This document shows positions 25,666 through 34,610 of a DNA stretch of 64,000 nucleotides, piece after piece. The notes below the pieces were generated by a model. It ran no database searches. It had not been told where the DNA came from and saw only the letters and a list, made by a program, of their open reading frames with translations. The stretch lies in the NCBI RefSeq assembly GCF_900129215.1, contig NZ_FQUQ01000007.1:248001-312000 (forward strand). The letters are read 5' to 3'. The position numbers and the translations under genes were made by a program. Position 1 is the stretch's first letter. Every line of letters starts with the position of its first letter. The stretch is from Pedobacter caeni. Lineage in GTDB: Bacteria > Bacteroidota > Bacteroidia > Sphingobacteriales > Sphingobacteriaceae.

Positions 25666-26061
25666 ATGAAACGGAATTTGATTATTGTCGCAAGTTGCAT
25701 CGCAAGTCTAGTTTATTCGACGATTGGAAATGCACAAACTCCGGTACTGGTTGAAGATCAGAACCCAAGATATCAGGAAAGCAGGGCTAAGTATATAGAA
25801 TTAGCCGACTCACTGACCCGTACTCAGGGCACTACTGTCCAGAATACTTACAAAGCATACGATTGGTACACCGCAAGGGAAGAACGCCGCAAACTACGCA
25901 GGGAAAGGAATTATAATAATAGCTGGTATAATCCTTACTATTATGGCAATTCTTTCTATTCTCCTATTGGTCTTTCTTTAGGATTCGGATATAGTAATTA
26001 TGGCTATGGAAACCATGGTTATGGCAACTGGGGACATCACAGAGGGTGGAACCGCTGGTAA
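25666..26061 (+). CDS. Secreted Tyr/Gly/Asn-rich protein of unknown function
   Basis: 131 residues from the ATG at 25666, chosen because it starts a signal peptide (LIIVASCIASLVYSTIGNAQ). The middle (about 30-85) is charged and probably helical (YTAREERRKLRRERN). The last ~45 residues are Tyr/Gly/Asn/Trp-rich (WYNPYYYGNSFY, GYSNYGYGNHGYGNWGHH). No domain recognised. It is first in a likely operon with the LpoB-like gene 31 bp downstream, which suggests an envelope role; the aromatic-Gly tail may be disordered or bind to the wall or to other proteins. Confidence 0.6.
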   Translation: MKRNLIIVASCIASLVYSTIGNAQTPVLVEDQNPRYQESRAKYIELADSLTRTQGTTVQNTYKAYDWYTAREERRKLRRERNYNNSWYNPYYYGNSFYSPIGLSLGFGYSNYGYGNHGYGNWGHHRGWNRW

Positions 26062-26092
26062 AAAACAACGTTAGAAATTTATATTTAAAAAT

Positions 26093-26689
26093 ATGCAGTT
26101 TAAAAAAATAATAACCCTTGCGGCTATTGCAGTTTCCGGAATGCTGATCATCAGTTCATGCTCCAGACAAGTTACACGTGTAAATACAGACGAAACAATT
26201 GACATCAGTGGAAACTGGAACAATAGTGATTCGAGACTTGTAGCACAGGAAATGACTCAAACGATTCTGACTGGAAAATGGTTGCCTGATCACCTGGAAC
26301 GTAAACAAGGAAAGAAACCTGTGGTTGTAGTTGGTGTGGTGAACAATAAAAGTCATGAACACATCGATGCAGAAACCTTTGTTAAGGATGTAGAGCAGTC
26401 TTTCATTCAGAGTGCCCGTGTGAGATTGGTTCAGGGAGGTAAAAAAAGAGAAGAATTACGTGCAGAAAAAGCAGATCAGCAAGACAATGCTTCTGTATCT
26501 ACGATGAAGAAATTCGGATTGGAAAACGGTGCTGATTATATCCTTCAGGGATCTATTAATTCCATTGTGGATTCACACAAAAGGAAAAAGGTCGTTTATT
26601 ATCAGGTGAACCTGGAGCTGACCGATATTCAGACCAATGAAGTAGTTTGGATCGGAGATAAAAAGATTTCTAAATACGTTAAAAATTAG
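26093..26689 (+). CDS. LpoB-like penicillin-binding protein activator (lipoprotein)
   Basis: Outer-membrane lipoprotein of 198 residues. The lipobox is IISSC (Cys23). The mature part matches the LpoB family: IDISGNWNNSDSRLVAQEM near the N-terminus, then KPVVVVGVVNNKSHEHIDAETFVKDVEQSF and GADYILQGSINSI. E. coli LpoB reaches through the peptidoglycan and activates PBP1b; the same role here is inferred by family only, and the long flexible linker of E. coli LpoB is absent. The COG3014 gene follows by 25 bp, a neighbour pairing that supports a shared function. Confidence 0.85.
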   Translation: MQFKKIITLAAIAVSGMLIISSCSRQVTRVNTDETIDISGNWNNSDSRLVAQEMTQTILTGKWLPDHLERKQGKKPVVVVGVVNNKSHEHIDAETFVKDVEQSFIQSARVRLVQGGKKREELRAEKADQQDNASVSTMKKFGLENGADYILQGSINSIVDSHKRKKVVYYQVNLELTDIQTNEVVWIGDKKISKYVKN

Positions 26690-26714
26690 TCTGGCTTTTC
26701 AGGCTAAATGTAAT

Positions 26715-28151
26715 ATGGTTAATACGAGTAAGCATACTTTTAGAGCATCACTTCTTTTGGGGTTGATGCTCTTTCTTTTTAGCTGTTCCAGCTATAATGA
26801 CATGATTGGGCCATATTATAAACAGGTTTCAACGGGTAATTATACTGAGGCGATTAAAGAGCTGGATAAAAACAGCTTATTGAAGAAGCCAAGGAACAAA
26901 TTGCTTTTTCTGATGGAGAAAGGGAAGACGAGCCACTTGGTTGGGGATTATGAAAATAGTAACCGTTACTTTAATGAAGCCGATCAGCTCCTGGAAAACG
27001 GGATGGGCGGTGCAATGGATGCAGTGGTAGGAACGCTGGTAAACCCGATGAATCAGGTTTATAAAGGGGAAGATTTTGAAAAGTTCATGATTCATTATTA
27101 TAAAGCTTTGAATTATGTTTACCTGAACCGTACTGAAGACGCAATAGTGGAAGCGAGAAGAATCAGTTTGCAATCTCAGGAGCAGGGAGATAAGTTCAAT
27201 AATAAAGAGAACCGCTATTCCAAAGATGCTTTTTCTTTAATGCTCCAGGGATTAATCTATGAACACGACGGGGATGTAAACAATGCTTTTATTGCCTACC
27301 GTAATGCTGCTGAAGTCTATCTGAATAGCAAAGACCATACTTATTATGGAACTGCAATGCCGGAAGGTTTAAAGAAAGACCTGCTGAGAACTGCGGATGG
27401 AATGGGCTTTACCGCCGAGCTTCAGCGTTTTGAAGGGCTGTTTAACCTTAAATACACCAGAGAAAAAGCTCCTGAAGGCGGAGAACTGATCTTCTTTTGG
27501 GAAAATGGACTGGCTCCGGTTAAGCAACAGGAAGAATTCTTCTTTTCCCTGATTAAAGGGAGTGACGGAGGTTTATTTTTTACCAATGTTGGAGGGACAA
27601 TTATCATCCCCTTTAACAATAGCTATGGAAACAGCAATGATTTCAATGCCAGCTCTATACAGAGTTTAAGGGCTACCTATCCAAAATATGTTGCCCGACC
27701 GCCTTTCTATAATACGGCTACCTTGAGTAACGGAACAAATACGGCAAATTTTGAGAAAGCTGAAGATATCAATGAACTTGCCTTTAAGACGCTCGATCAG
27801 CGTTTTCTAAAAGAGATGAGTAAGGTGCTCACACGTCTGGCGGTTAAGAAAGCGGCTGAATATGTGCTGAGGGAAAGCGCCAAAGGAACCGGGAAAAACG
27901 GGAAAGACAATTCACTTCTGGAAGGTCTTGGTCTGGGCGTACAGCTGTATAGTTTGCTCTCTGAAAAGGCTGATACCAGAAACTGGCAATCCTTACCTGC
28001 TCATATCAGTTATACCAGAATTCCGCTGCAAAAAGGAGCAAATACGATTACGCTTAACTTAAAGGGAGCAAACGGAAGTAACGAAACGAAAACAATAGAA
28101 GTAACCGGGACAGGAAAGCTGCAGTTTTATAATTACTCAACGTTGCGGTAG
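26715..28151 (+). CDS. COG3014-like lipoprotein with TPR-type helical region
   Basis: 478 residues with a lipoprotein signal (LMLFLFSCSS, Cys24). Residues about 30-240 are helical with TPR-like repeats (GNYTEAIKELDKN, GDYENSNRYFNEADQLL, MIHYYKALNYVYLNRTEDAIVEARR, GDVNNAFIAYRNAAEVY). The C-terminal half is beta-rich and ends with LQFYNYSTLR. This matches the COG3014 family of uncharacterised lipoproteins. Being in one operon with an LpoB-type lipoprotein, it may help to arrange peptidoglycan synthases or other envelope complexes; this is inference. Confidence 0.75.
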   Translation: MVNTSKHTFRASLLLGLMLFLFSCSSYNDMIGPYYKQVSTGNYTEAIKELDKNSLLKKPRNKLLFLMEKGKTSHLVGDYENSNRYFNEADQLLENGMGGAMDAVVGTLVNPMNQVYKGEDFEKFMIHYYKALNYVYLNRTEDAIVEARRISLQSQEQGDKFNNKENRYSKDAFSLMLQGLIYEHDGDVNNAFIAYRNAAEVYLNSKDHTYYGTAMPEGLKKDLLRTADGMGFTAELQRFEGLFNLKYTREKAPEGGELIFFWENGLAPVKQQEEFFFSLIKGSDGGLFFTNVGGTIIIPFNNSYGNSNDFNASSIQSLRATYPKYVARPPFYNTATLSNGTNTANFEKAEDINELAFKTLDQRFLKEMSKVLTRLAVKKAAEYVLRESAKGTGKNGKDNSLLEGLGLGVQLYSLLSEKADTRNWQSLPAHISYTRIPLQKGANTITLNLKGANGSNETKTIEVTGTGKLQFYNYSTLR

Positions 28152-28189
28152 TTCGCGGTTAAAATTAATAAACCATACAATCAATAGAT

Positions 28190-28426
28190 ATGCAAGAGCC
28201 TTTTGACATTCAAATAGGAGACATTAGTTATGCTGTCTTTCCGGAAGGAAACGACACTTATGTGATTTTTAAAGAAGGTAAAGAATATACCCACATCCAG
28301 AAAGATACAGACCTTCAATGGCTGAAGCTTGATCCTGAGACTGCTCTTCCGCTATTTGAAGTTGACGAAGAGATCAATAATATAGGCAGGGAAATCCTGG
28401 CTTTTCAACCTGAAGAAGAGGAATAG
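28190..28426 (+). CDS. Small acidic protein of unknown function
   Basis: 78 residues, no signal peptide, strongly acidic C-terminus (FQPEEEE). The N-terminal part looks like a small beta sheet (FDIQIGDISYAVFPEGNDTYVIFKEG), the C-terminal part helical. Not recognised. It lies 38 bp after the COG3014 gene in the same direction, probably the last gene of the operon, and its stop is 3 bp from that of the convergent yifB. Confidence 0.6.
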   Translation: MQEPFDIQIGDISYAVFPEGNDTYVIFKEGKEYTHIQKDTDLQWLKLDPETALPLFEVDEEINNIGREILAFQPEEEE

Positions 28427-28429
28427 ACT

Positions 28430-29968
28430 TTATGAAGCCCAGCTGTCGCGGTCCAGGCTGCGATAGTGGATGGCTTCTGCCAGGTGCTCCGGTTCAATCT
28501 CCTTACTTTCTGCCAGATCGGCAATCGTTCTTGCTACTTTTAAAATGCGGTCGTAAGCCCTTGCTGATAAACCTAGTTTTTCCATAGCTTTCTTAATCAG
28601 TTCCCTCCCTTTTTTGTCTATAATACAGACCTTTCTGACCATATTCGGGCTCATTTGCGCATTACAATACAAATCCGCTTTCCCCAGAAACCGAACCGCC
28701 TGAATCGACCTTGCAGCAATTACCCTTTCCCTGATCTGCTCGCTTTTCTCTGTGATGCCTGAGGAGGAAAGTTCTTTAAAATTTACCGGAGTAACTTCTA
28801 CATGAAGGTCTATTCTGTCAAGTAATGGGCCGGAAACTTTATTCAGGTACTTCTGTACCATACCAGGGCCGCAAATACATGCTTTTTCCGGATGGTTGTA
28901 AAAACCACAAGGGCAGGGGTTCATAGAGGCGATCAGCATGAAGCTTGCCGGATAAGTAACGCTGAGCCTGGCTCTGGAGATGATGATGTTCCGGTCTTCG
29001 AGGGGTTGACGCATCACTTCCAGCACACTTCTTTTGAATTCCGGCAGTTCGTCCAGAAAAAGTACCCCATTATGGGCAAGTGAAATTTCACCAGGCTGAG
29101 GTTGTGCTCCTCCTCCCACAAGCGCCATATCAGAAATAGTATGGTGAGGACAGCGATAGGGCCGCTCTGTCATGAGTGCATCCAGGGCATTGAGCTTTCC
29201 TGCCACTGAATGTATTTTAGTTGTTTCCAGCGCTTCCTGTAAGCTTAAAGGGGGCAGTATGGTTGGCAGTCTCTTAGCCAGCATTGTTTTTCCTGCTCCT
29301 GGTGGGCCAATCAGGAGCAGGTTGTGCCCTCCGGCAGCGGCAATTTCTAAAGCACGTTTGATGTTATTCTGTCCTTTTACATCAGAGAAATCATATTCAT
29401 AACTATTCTGGTGCTGTATAAACGTATCTTCTGAGTTGACAAATACCCGTTGTGGTTTTTCCTGACCATTAAAGAAGGCAACGACCTCCATGAGGTTCGA
29501 CATGCCGTAAACGATGAGTTCAGAAACAATGGCTGCTTCTCTGGAATTGTCTTTAGGAAGGATAAAACCTTTGAATCCTGCGGCTTTTGCCTGTATGGCA
29601 ATGGGTAAGGCTCCCCTGATGGGCTGTAAGCCTCCATCTAAAGAAAGCTCTCCCATAATGAAATATGCTGCGGTTTCCTGACTTTCAATCTGACCTGATG
29701 CCGCGAGAATGGCAATAGCAATTGGAAGGTCATAGGCTGAGCCTTCTTTTCTGATGTCGGCAGGAGCCATATTGATGACAATTTTTTGCCTGGGCATTTT
29801 TAAACCTGCAGATTGAATTGCGCTTTCTATTCTCCGAAGGCTTTCCTTAATGGCATTGTCAGGGAGGCCCACAATATGGTATTTATTCCCGCCTCCAATG
29901 CTGACTTCAATCGTGATCGTTAAGGCATCGACACCAAAAACAGCGCTTCCATAGGTTTTTACCAGCAT
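28430..29968 (-). CDS. yifB: YifB-family Mg chelatase-like AAA ATPase
   Basis: 512 residues from the ATG at 29968, two codons after a TTG that is rejected. Order: a Lon-like ChlI domain (about 20-140, with GLPDNAIKESLRR and NMAPADIRKEG), an AAA ATPase domain with Walker A GPPGAGKTM (221-229) and Walker B LFLDELPEF (about 305), a Cys-rich loop (NPCPCGFYNHPEKACICGP), and the Mg-chelatase C-terminal helix domain (LSARAYDRILKVARTIADL). Members are often called ComM; E. coli YifB has no settled role, and ComM in Vibrio is a branch-migration helicase in natural transformation. Gene is monocistronic. Confidence 0.93.
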   Translation of the reverse strand: MLVKTYGSAVFGVDALTITIEVSIGGGNKYHIVGLPDNAIKESLRRIESAIQSAGLKMPRQKIVINMAPADIRKEGSAYDLPIAIAILAASGQIESQETAAYFIMGELSLDGGLQPIRGALPIAIQAKAAGFKGFILPKDNSREAAIVSELIVYGMSNLMEVVAFFNGQEKPQRVFVNSEDTFIQHQNSYEYDFSDVKGQNNIKRALEIAAAGGHNLLLIGPPGAGKTMLAKRLPTILPPLSLQEALETTKIHSVAGKLNALDALMTERPYRCPHHTISDMALVGGGAQPQPGEISLAHNGVLFLDELPEFKRSVLEVMRQPLEDRNIIISRARLSVTYPASFMLIASMNPCPCGFYNHPEKACICGPGMVQKYLNKVSGPLLDRIDLHVEVTPVNFKELSSSGITEKSEQIRERVIAARSIQAVRFLGKADLYCNAQMSPNMVRKVCIIDKKGRELIKKAMEKLGLSARAYDRILKVARTIADLAESKEIEPEHLAEAIHYRSLDRDSWAS

Positions 29969-30030
29969 ATACAAAAGGGTTTATGCCTAATCTATATCCA
30001 ATTGCGATAACTTGGTAATTTTTTGGAAAA

Positions 30031-30062
30031 TAAAAAAGCCCGGCTTTGAAAAACCGGGCCAG
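30031..30062 (-). terminator. Terminator of ffh
   Basis: On the minus strand GCCCGG (30059-30054) pairs with CCGGGC (30043-30038) and is followed by TTTTTTA. Located 23 bp after the ffh stop. Confidence 0.88.
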
Positions 30063-30084
30063 TATCCTATCCTGATGAAATGCC

Positions 30085-31425
30085 TTACATTCTTCCCTGA
30101 GGCATTTTAGGCATGTTTTTCATCATTTTTGCTGCTGCAGCAGGATTAGAGAATTGCTTCATTACTTTACGCATGTCTTCAAACTGTTTGATCAGCTTGG
30201 TCACATCCTCAATTTTATTTCCTGAACCTTTGGCAATCCTTGCACGTCTGCTTTGTTGAATGCTATCTGGATTTTCGCGTTCGTATTTCGTCATGGATTG
30301 AATGATGGCCTCTACATTTTTGAAGGCATCATCTTCGATCTCTACGTTTTTCATCATTTTGCTGACCCCCGGAATCATGCCCATCAGATCTTTCATGTTA
30401 CCCATTTTCTTGATCTGCTGAATCTGGCTATAGAAATCGTTGAAATCGAATTTGTTCTTGCGGATTTTCTTTTGGAGCTCTGCTGCTTCTTTCTCATCGA
30501 ACTGCTGCTGTGCACGCTCAACAAGGGAAACCACATCACCCATACCCAGGATACGTGAGGCCATCCTCTCAGGATAGAATACATCCAGGGCCTCCATTTT
30601 CTCACCGGTACCGATAAATTTGATCGGTTTGTTGACTACTGATTTAATCGATAGTGCAGCACCACCACGGGTATCACCATCCAGTTTGGTTAAAACCACC
30701 CCGGTAAAGTCTAACCTGTCGTTAAATGCTTTTGCTGTATTAACCGCATCCTGTCCGGTCATGGCATCAACAACAAACAGGATTTCGTGCGGTTTAGTAT
30801 GTTCTTTTACGGCGGCGATTTCGTTCATCATTTCCTCGTCTATTGCTAAACGACCGGCCGTATCTATGATAATTACATTGTTGTGCTGTTTCTTTCCTTC
30901 TGCAATACCTTCCAATGCAATGGCAACTGGATCTTTAGATCCGATGTTGGCATAAACAGGAACTCCGATTTGCTCTCCTAAAATCTGTAACTGATCCACA
31001 GCTGCCGGACGGTAAACGTCGCCTGCCACCAATAAAGGTTTTTTGCCTTTACTTTTCAGGTAGTTGGCCAGTTTTCCTGTGAAAGTCGTTTTACCGGCAC
31101 CATTCAGTCCGGCAATCAGTATGATTGTTGGGTTTGTTTTAAGGTCTAACTCTGTCACTTCACCACCCATTAAGGCAGTCAGCTCATCGTTCATTACTTT
31201 GGTCAGCAACTGACCCGGAGAAACAGCCGTAAGTACATTTAAGCCCAGCGCTTTTTCCTTTACCTCATCGGTGAAGCTTTTCGCTGTTTTGTAATTTACG
31301 TCGGCATCCAATAAAGCTTTACGGATTTCTTTCATGGTTTCTGCCACGTTGATCTCTGTAATACTGCCTTGTCCTTTTAAAACTTTAAATGCACGGTCTA
31401 GTTTATCCTGTAAATTTTCAAACAT
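30085..31425 (-). CDS. ffh: Signal recognition particle protein Ffh
   Basis: GTPase that binds signal sequences on ribosomes and delivers them to FtsY at the membrane, 446 residues (E. coli 453). N domain (1-95); G domain with P-loop GLNGAGKTT (106-114), DTAGR, and TKLDGDTRGGAAL; M domain from about 300, Met-rich (MKDLMGMIPGVSKMMKNVE) with RIAKGSGNKIEDV for 4.5S RNA binding. Met-rich end (MMKNMPKMPQGRM). A minus-strand TAACTTTG at 31470-31463 would make a leader of about 30 nt. The 4.5S RNA gene was not found in this window. Confidence 0.98.
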   Translation of the reverse strand: MFENLQDKLDRAFKVLKGQGSITEINVAETMKEIRKALLDADVNYKTAKSFTDEVKEKALGLNVLTAVSPGQLLTKVMNDELTALMGGEVTELDLKTNPTIILIAGLNGAGKTTFTGKLANYLKSKGKKPLLVAGDVYRPAAVDQLQILGEQIGVPVYANIGSKDPVAIALEGIAEGKKQHNNVIIIDTAGRLAIDEEMMNEIAAVKEHTKPHEILFVVDAMTGQDAVNTAKAFNDRLDFTGVVLTKLDGDTRGGAALSIKSVVNKPIKFIGTGEKMEALDVFYPERMASRILGMGDVVSLVERAQQQFDEKEAAELQKKIRKNKFDFNDFYSQIQQIKKMGNMKDLMGMIPGVSKMMKNVEIEDDAFKNVEAIIQSMTKYERENPDSIQQSRRARIAKGSGNKIEDVTKLIKQFEDMRKVMKQFSNPAAAAKMMKNMPKMPQGRM

Positions 31426-31509
31426 TTTCTTTAATGCTTAGTGTTCAATTTTTTGTAAAAGCCAAAGTTATTAATTTTGGCCGAATCAGATGGGAATATT
31501 TGTAAAGTA

Positions 31510-32505
31510 TTAGCGTGGGAAGACAAACATCACGCCGAGTGCAAGTGTCTGACTCCCTTGTATACTTGGGTCGGTATCCTTGTCCATAAGCCCTATGCCA
31601 CTTAAAGAGACATTCATGAGTCTGTTCAGCTTAGAAGTCAGCGTAACATCGAGACGATGGTCTATGTGAATCAATGGCCTGTCGTAAGGAATAAACATCT
31701 GATATCTTGCTTTCAAAGTGGTGTTCGTGAAAATTTCTTTTTCAAAATTGCTCACGATCTGGAAAGCGAGCTCGTTTCTGAAGGTCTTACCAGAGTCGAC
31801 CCCAAATTTGGGGTTCTTATCTATAAATATGCTTTTATCTAATACAAAAGTCTGCTTTGCTGTACCTGTACCAATTCTTGTAGAAAAGTACTTGTTGGGC
31901 TTGTACTCAAAACCCATGGATTCTGTCAGATAACCCGGAGCCATAAAACCGGAAATTTGGGTAGGAATTTCAACGCCATCCTTCATGTCATACTTGAAAC
32001 CTTTGTCAAACTGGGATTCAAAGTTTATGGACGCAAAGAAATACCAGTTTTTCGACATCTGTATTGCAGCCTTGTTATCCCAGAAAATCCTGTCCCTGGT
32101 TTTCTTTTGTAACTGGTCCTTATTTTTGACTTTCCCATATTCGAGAATGATCTCACTTACGTAGCTATAATTCTCTTTGCTGTATTCTGCTTTATAGTTG
32201 ACCAATCCACCCACAGCAAGGGAATTTACTCCACCACCTTTCCAGTTATTTGAGAAAGTAGCCTGGTTTACATTGATTCCTATTGCAGTTTTTGTTTTCC
32301 AGTAATTCACTTTTGCATCGACAACGACAGGAGAAAGTGTTACCGGCCTGAAAATCAGGGTTCCTGTGCGGGAAGGTAAGGGACTACGTTTCAGTTTGAT
32401 GTCTAAACCTTTAGTATCAATTGGAATGGTATCTACTTCCTGAGCAGACAAGGTGTTTATGGATACGACAAAAACCAATAAGAAGCTGGCATAAAAAATC
32501 TTCAT
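31510..32505 (-). CDS. DUF3078 domain outer-membrane protein
   Basis: 331 residues from the ATG at 32505, giving a signal peptide (ASFLLVFVVSINTLSAQ); a TTG six codons upstream is rejected. The mature part begins with a short linker, then the DUF3078 region (GINVNQATFSNNWKGGGVNS, IFWDNKAAIQMSKNWYFFAS) with alternating strands that fit an outer-membrane beta barrel. The end, LALGVMFVFPR, closes in Arg rather than Phe. Function unknown; the family occurs mainly in Bacteroidota. Gene stands between ffh and the coupled pair 32577-33661, each with its own spacing of about 70-85 bp. Confidence 0.82.
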   Translation of the reverse strand: MKIFYASFLLVFVVSINTLSAQEVDTIPIDTKGLDIKLKRSPLPSRTGTLIFRPVTLSPVVVDAKVNYWKTKTAIGINVNQATFSNNWKGGGVNSLAVGGLVNYKAEYSKENYSYVSEIILEYGKVKNKDQLQKKTRDRIFWDNKAAIQMSKNWYFFASINFESQFDKGFKYDMKDGVEIPTQISGFMAPGYLTESMGFEYKPNKYFSTRIGTGTAKQTFVLDKSIFIDKNPKFGVDSGKTFRNELAFQIVSNFEKEIFTNTTLKARYQMFIPYDRPLIHIDHRLDVTLTSKLNRLMNVSLSGIGLMDKDTDPSIQGSQTLALGVMFVFPR

Positions 32506-32576
32506 TCCTACAAAGAAAAACAAAAATGTTGCTTATTAAAAGTTTAATAGCAAACTAATTGCAGAATGACAGGGAA

Positions 32577-32912
32577 TTAGGCCTTTTGAGCCCGGTAGCT
32601 GAACCAGGAGAAGAACTTTCTGTGGGATAAATAGTTCAGGTTATTTTCGTTGGCATAGGCTTCTCTTTCGAACCGGATGTTAAAATAGGCCAGATAATGG
32701 TTTTTAAAACGAATCAGATTAATCAGATAATTCAAGGTATAGAGCAGGTAAAATGGAAGAATCAGCAATTCCAGCTGCTGGCGGAGGTGAATGCGTTCAT
32801 GGTTGACCAGGGTCTTGTTTGCCTTTTGATGTTTGTTCTGTAAAATGATAAAGGGAAAGATGGCCATTGCATTGGCCGACAGACGGGGGTATATCAAAAA
32901 GAAAAACCTCAA
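32577..32912 (-). CDS. Small hydrophobic protein with HExxH-type motif
   Basis: 111 residues, not assigned to a named family. The segment NHERIHLRQQ (about 38-47) contains HERIH, which fits the zinc-peptidase HExxH pattern, followed by a long hydrophobic stretch (about 48-68) and a possible third ligand in RFEREAYAN (about 83-91). This layout recalls the catalytic part of M56/BlaR1-type membrane peptidases, but the protein is far shorter. The ATG overlaps the stop of the upstream CarboxypepD_reg-like gene by 4 bp. Peptidase activity is a hypothesis only. Confidence 0.55.
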   Translation of the reverse strand: MRFFFLIYPRLSANAMAIFPFIILQNKHQKANKTLVNHERIHLRQQLELLILPFYLLYTLNYLINLIRFKNHYLAYFNIRFEREAYANENNLNYLSHRKFFSWFSYRAQKA

Positions 32913-33661
32913 AACTGGTCAATGGTTAGTTTCGGCAATTGCTGCAACCTGAAAGCTGCGGGATTTCGCTTATAACTGGCATAACTGTTTCTGACAAAGA
33001 CGATAAAAGCATAATCGGAGGCAGTCAGGGCAAACTGATAGGTTGGACGGTATTGCTGCATAAAATCTGCTGTTTCAGAATCACTGATATGCAAGGTTCT
33101 TTTTACGTAATCCGGCTTAAAGCGGTAGTCAATGATCGCTTCTTTATAGTCTCTTTCGAGAATCTTCTGAAGGTGTCTTGCATTTTTTCCATCCCTGCTG
33201 AGGAGGTTGTAAATGGCATCAATGCCCAGCCCTGCACCACCCATACCGAGGTTGAGCAGGTCTTTAGCTTTTCCTTTATCCAAAGCGTATTTAAACTCTT
33301 TTAAAGACTTTTCATGACGCTCCCGGGGAGTCTGTTTATCACCGATAATGGCCACCTCTCTCAGGTTGATCCCCAGTGATTTCAATTGGAAATAGACTGC
33401 CTTCTGGCCTTTGTATACAATGGTGTCCAGCGCATAGCCCTGCAATACCGCGAATAAAGTATCCCCGACAGCAGCTTTTATGGCAAATTCGCCTTTTGGT
33501 GTATTGTAAATGCCCTCATCATTGGTGGAATTATAGATGTACACTTTTGCCAGACGGAGTTTGGATTCTTTGTCCACTACAAAGCCCTGTACGCCTGAAT
33601 TCTGAGCGAAAAGTTTAAGGCTCAAAAAAGAACACAATAAGAGTAAACCTAAATACTTCAT
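32909..33661 (-). CDS. Secreted CarboxypepD_reg-like domain protein
   Basis: 250 residues. A signal peptide (LGLLLLCSFLSLKLFAQ) precedes a carboxypeptidase-regulatory-like beta-sandwich (GVQGFVVDKESKLRLAKVYIYN, then GEFAIKAAVGDTLFAVLQGY). Residues about 105-250 are charged and helical (RERHEKSLKEFKYALDKGK, YKEAIIDYRFKPDYVKRTL) and not recognised. A similar arrangement occurs in the protein at 7894-8535. It is translationally coupled to the HERIH protein downstream, so the two may act together at the envelope. Confidence 0.7.
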   Translation of the reverse strand: MKYLGLLLLCSFLSLKLFAQNSGVQGFVVDKESKLRLAKVYIYNSTNDEGIYNTPKGEFAIKAAVGDTLFAVLQGYALDTIVYKGQKAVYFQLKSLGINLREVAIIGDKQTPRERHEKSLKEFKYALDKGKAKDLLNLGMGGAGLGIDAIYNLLSRDGKNARHLQKILERDYKEAIIDYRFKPDYVKRTLHISDSETADFMQQYRPTYQFALTASDYAFIVFVRNSYASYKRNPAAFRLQQLPKLTIDQF

Positions 33662-33710
33662 GAGCCTACAAAATTACAAGATATCTGTATCTGCAGATTA
33701 AATATTAACA

Positions 33711-34610
33711 TTATTTAACTAAGACCAGCTTTTGTCCGATTTTGATCCCTTCTTCCGTAAGGTTATTTAACATTTTTATGTCTTCTATGCTGATGTTGAA
33801 CCGCTTGGAAAGGTTATAAAGCGTATCCCCTTTTTGAACGGTGTATCCTTTTTCTGCAGGGGCAGCAGGGACTACAGAACCAATAACTGTTGGTTTTGCC
33901 GTTGCAGAAGTGTCTGTTGGTGTAGTGATCACCTGTTTTGAAGGTGGGGTTGCTACCGGGGTAAATTTTTTCTTTTCCTCAGGAATATTGGCATTGATCT
34001 CTGAAAAGATCTTATCCTCCCTTTTCAATTTTTCTTTTTCTGACTCAGATTGGTCATACTGATTCAGCTGATACTTTTCTATCATACTGATCAGCATTGT
34101 TGGATATCTTGGGTTGGTGGCGTAACCAGCCTGTTTTAATCCATAGGCCCAGTTTTTATAGTCGTTTTTATCCAATTCAAAGAGGAAGCTGTAACGTTTT
34201 CTTTTGAGAAAGGTAGAGTGGTCTTTGTACGATTCCCGCGCATCTTTATACACCCTGAAGCAATCATTACTTTGATCATCATCTTTATAATAAGCTTTCC
34301 CTTTCCATTCAGAGGTACATTTGATCCCGAAATGGTTGTTCGCATATTTGGCCAGGCTACTGTTTCCACTGCCGGATTCGATGATGCCTTGTGCAAGGGT
34401 AATACTTGCCGGAATTCCATACGCATTCATTTCCTCAATTGCTACCGCTTTGAAGGTTTCAATATAGTTTAATGTCGTGTAAGAAGGGATATTTGGATTT
34501 GCTTTATTTGCAGCTTTCTCTATTTCCTTATTGTTTCTGCTGTATTTTTTCGTCTTACAGGCAAAGAACAAAGGGATCATCAAGGCAAGGAGTAGTATTC
34601 TTCTGTTCAT
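33711..34610 (-). CDS. Glucosaminidase domain + LysM lipoprotein
   Basis: Peptidoglycan hydrolase predicted to cut the glycan chain next to N-acetylglucosamine, 299 residues. A lipoprotein signal (LMIPLFFAC, Cys18) puts it in the periplasm or outer membrane. The glucosaminidase domain (about 50-190) has PASITLAQGIIESGSG with the catalytic Glu and the NNHFGIKC motif. A Pro/Thr-rich linker and one LysM domain (YTVQKGDTLYNLSKRFN, about 253-297) follow. Its ATG shares one base with the stop of the upstream paralogue (TAATG), so the two are made together. Confidence 0.9.
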   Translation of the reverse strand: MNRRILLLALMIPLFFACKTKKYSRNNKEIEKAANKANPNIPSYTTLNYIETFKAVAIEEMNAYGIPASITLAQGIIESGSGNSSLAKYANNHFGIKCTSEWKGKAYYKDDDQSNDCFRVYKDARESYKDHSTFLKRKRYSFLFELDKNDYKNWAYGLKQAGYATNPRYPTMLISMIEKYQLNQYDQSESEKEKLKREDKIFSEINANIPEEKKKFTPVATPPSKQVITTPTDTSATAKPTVIGSVVPAAPAEKGYTVQKGDTLYNLSKRFNISIEDIKMLNNLTEEGIKIGQKLVLVK

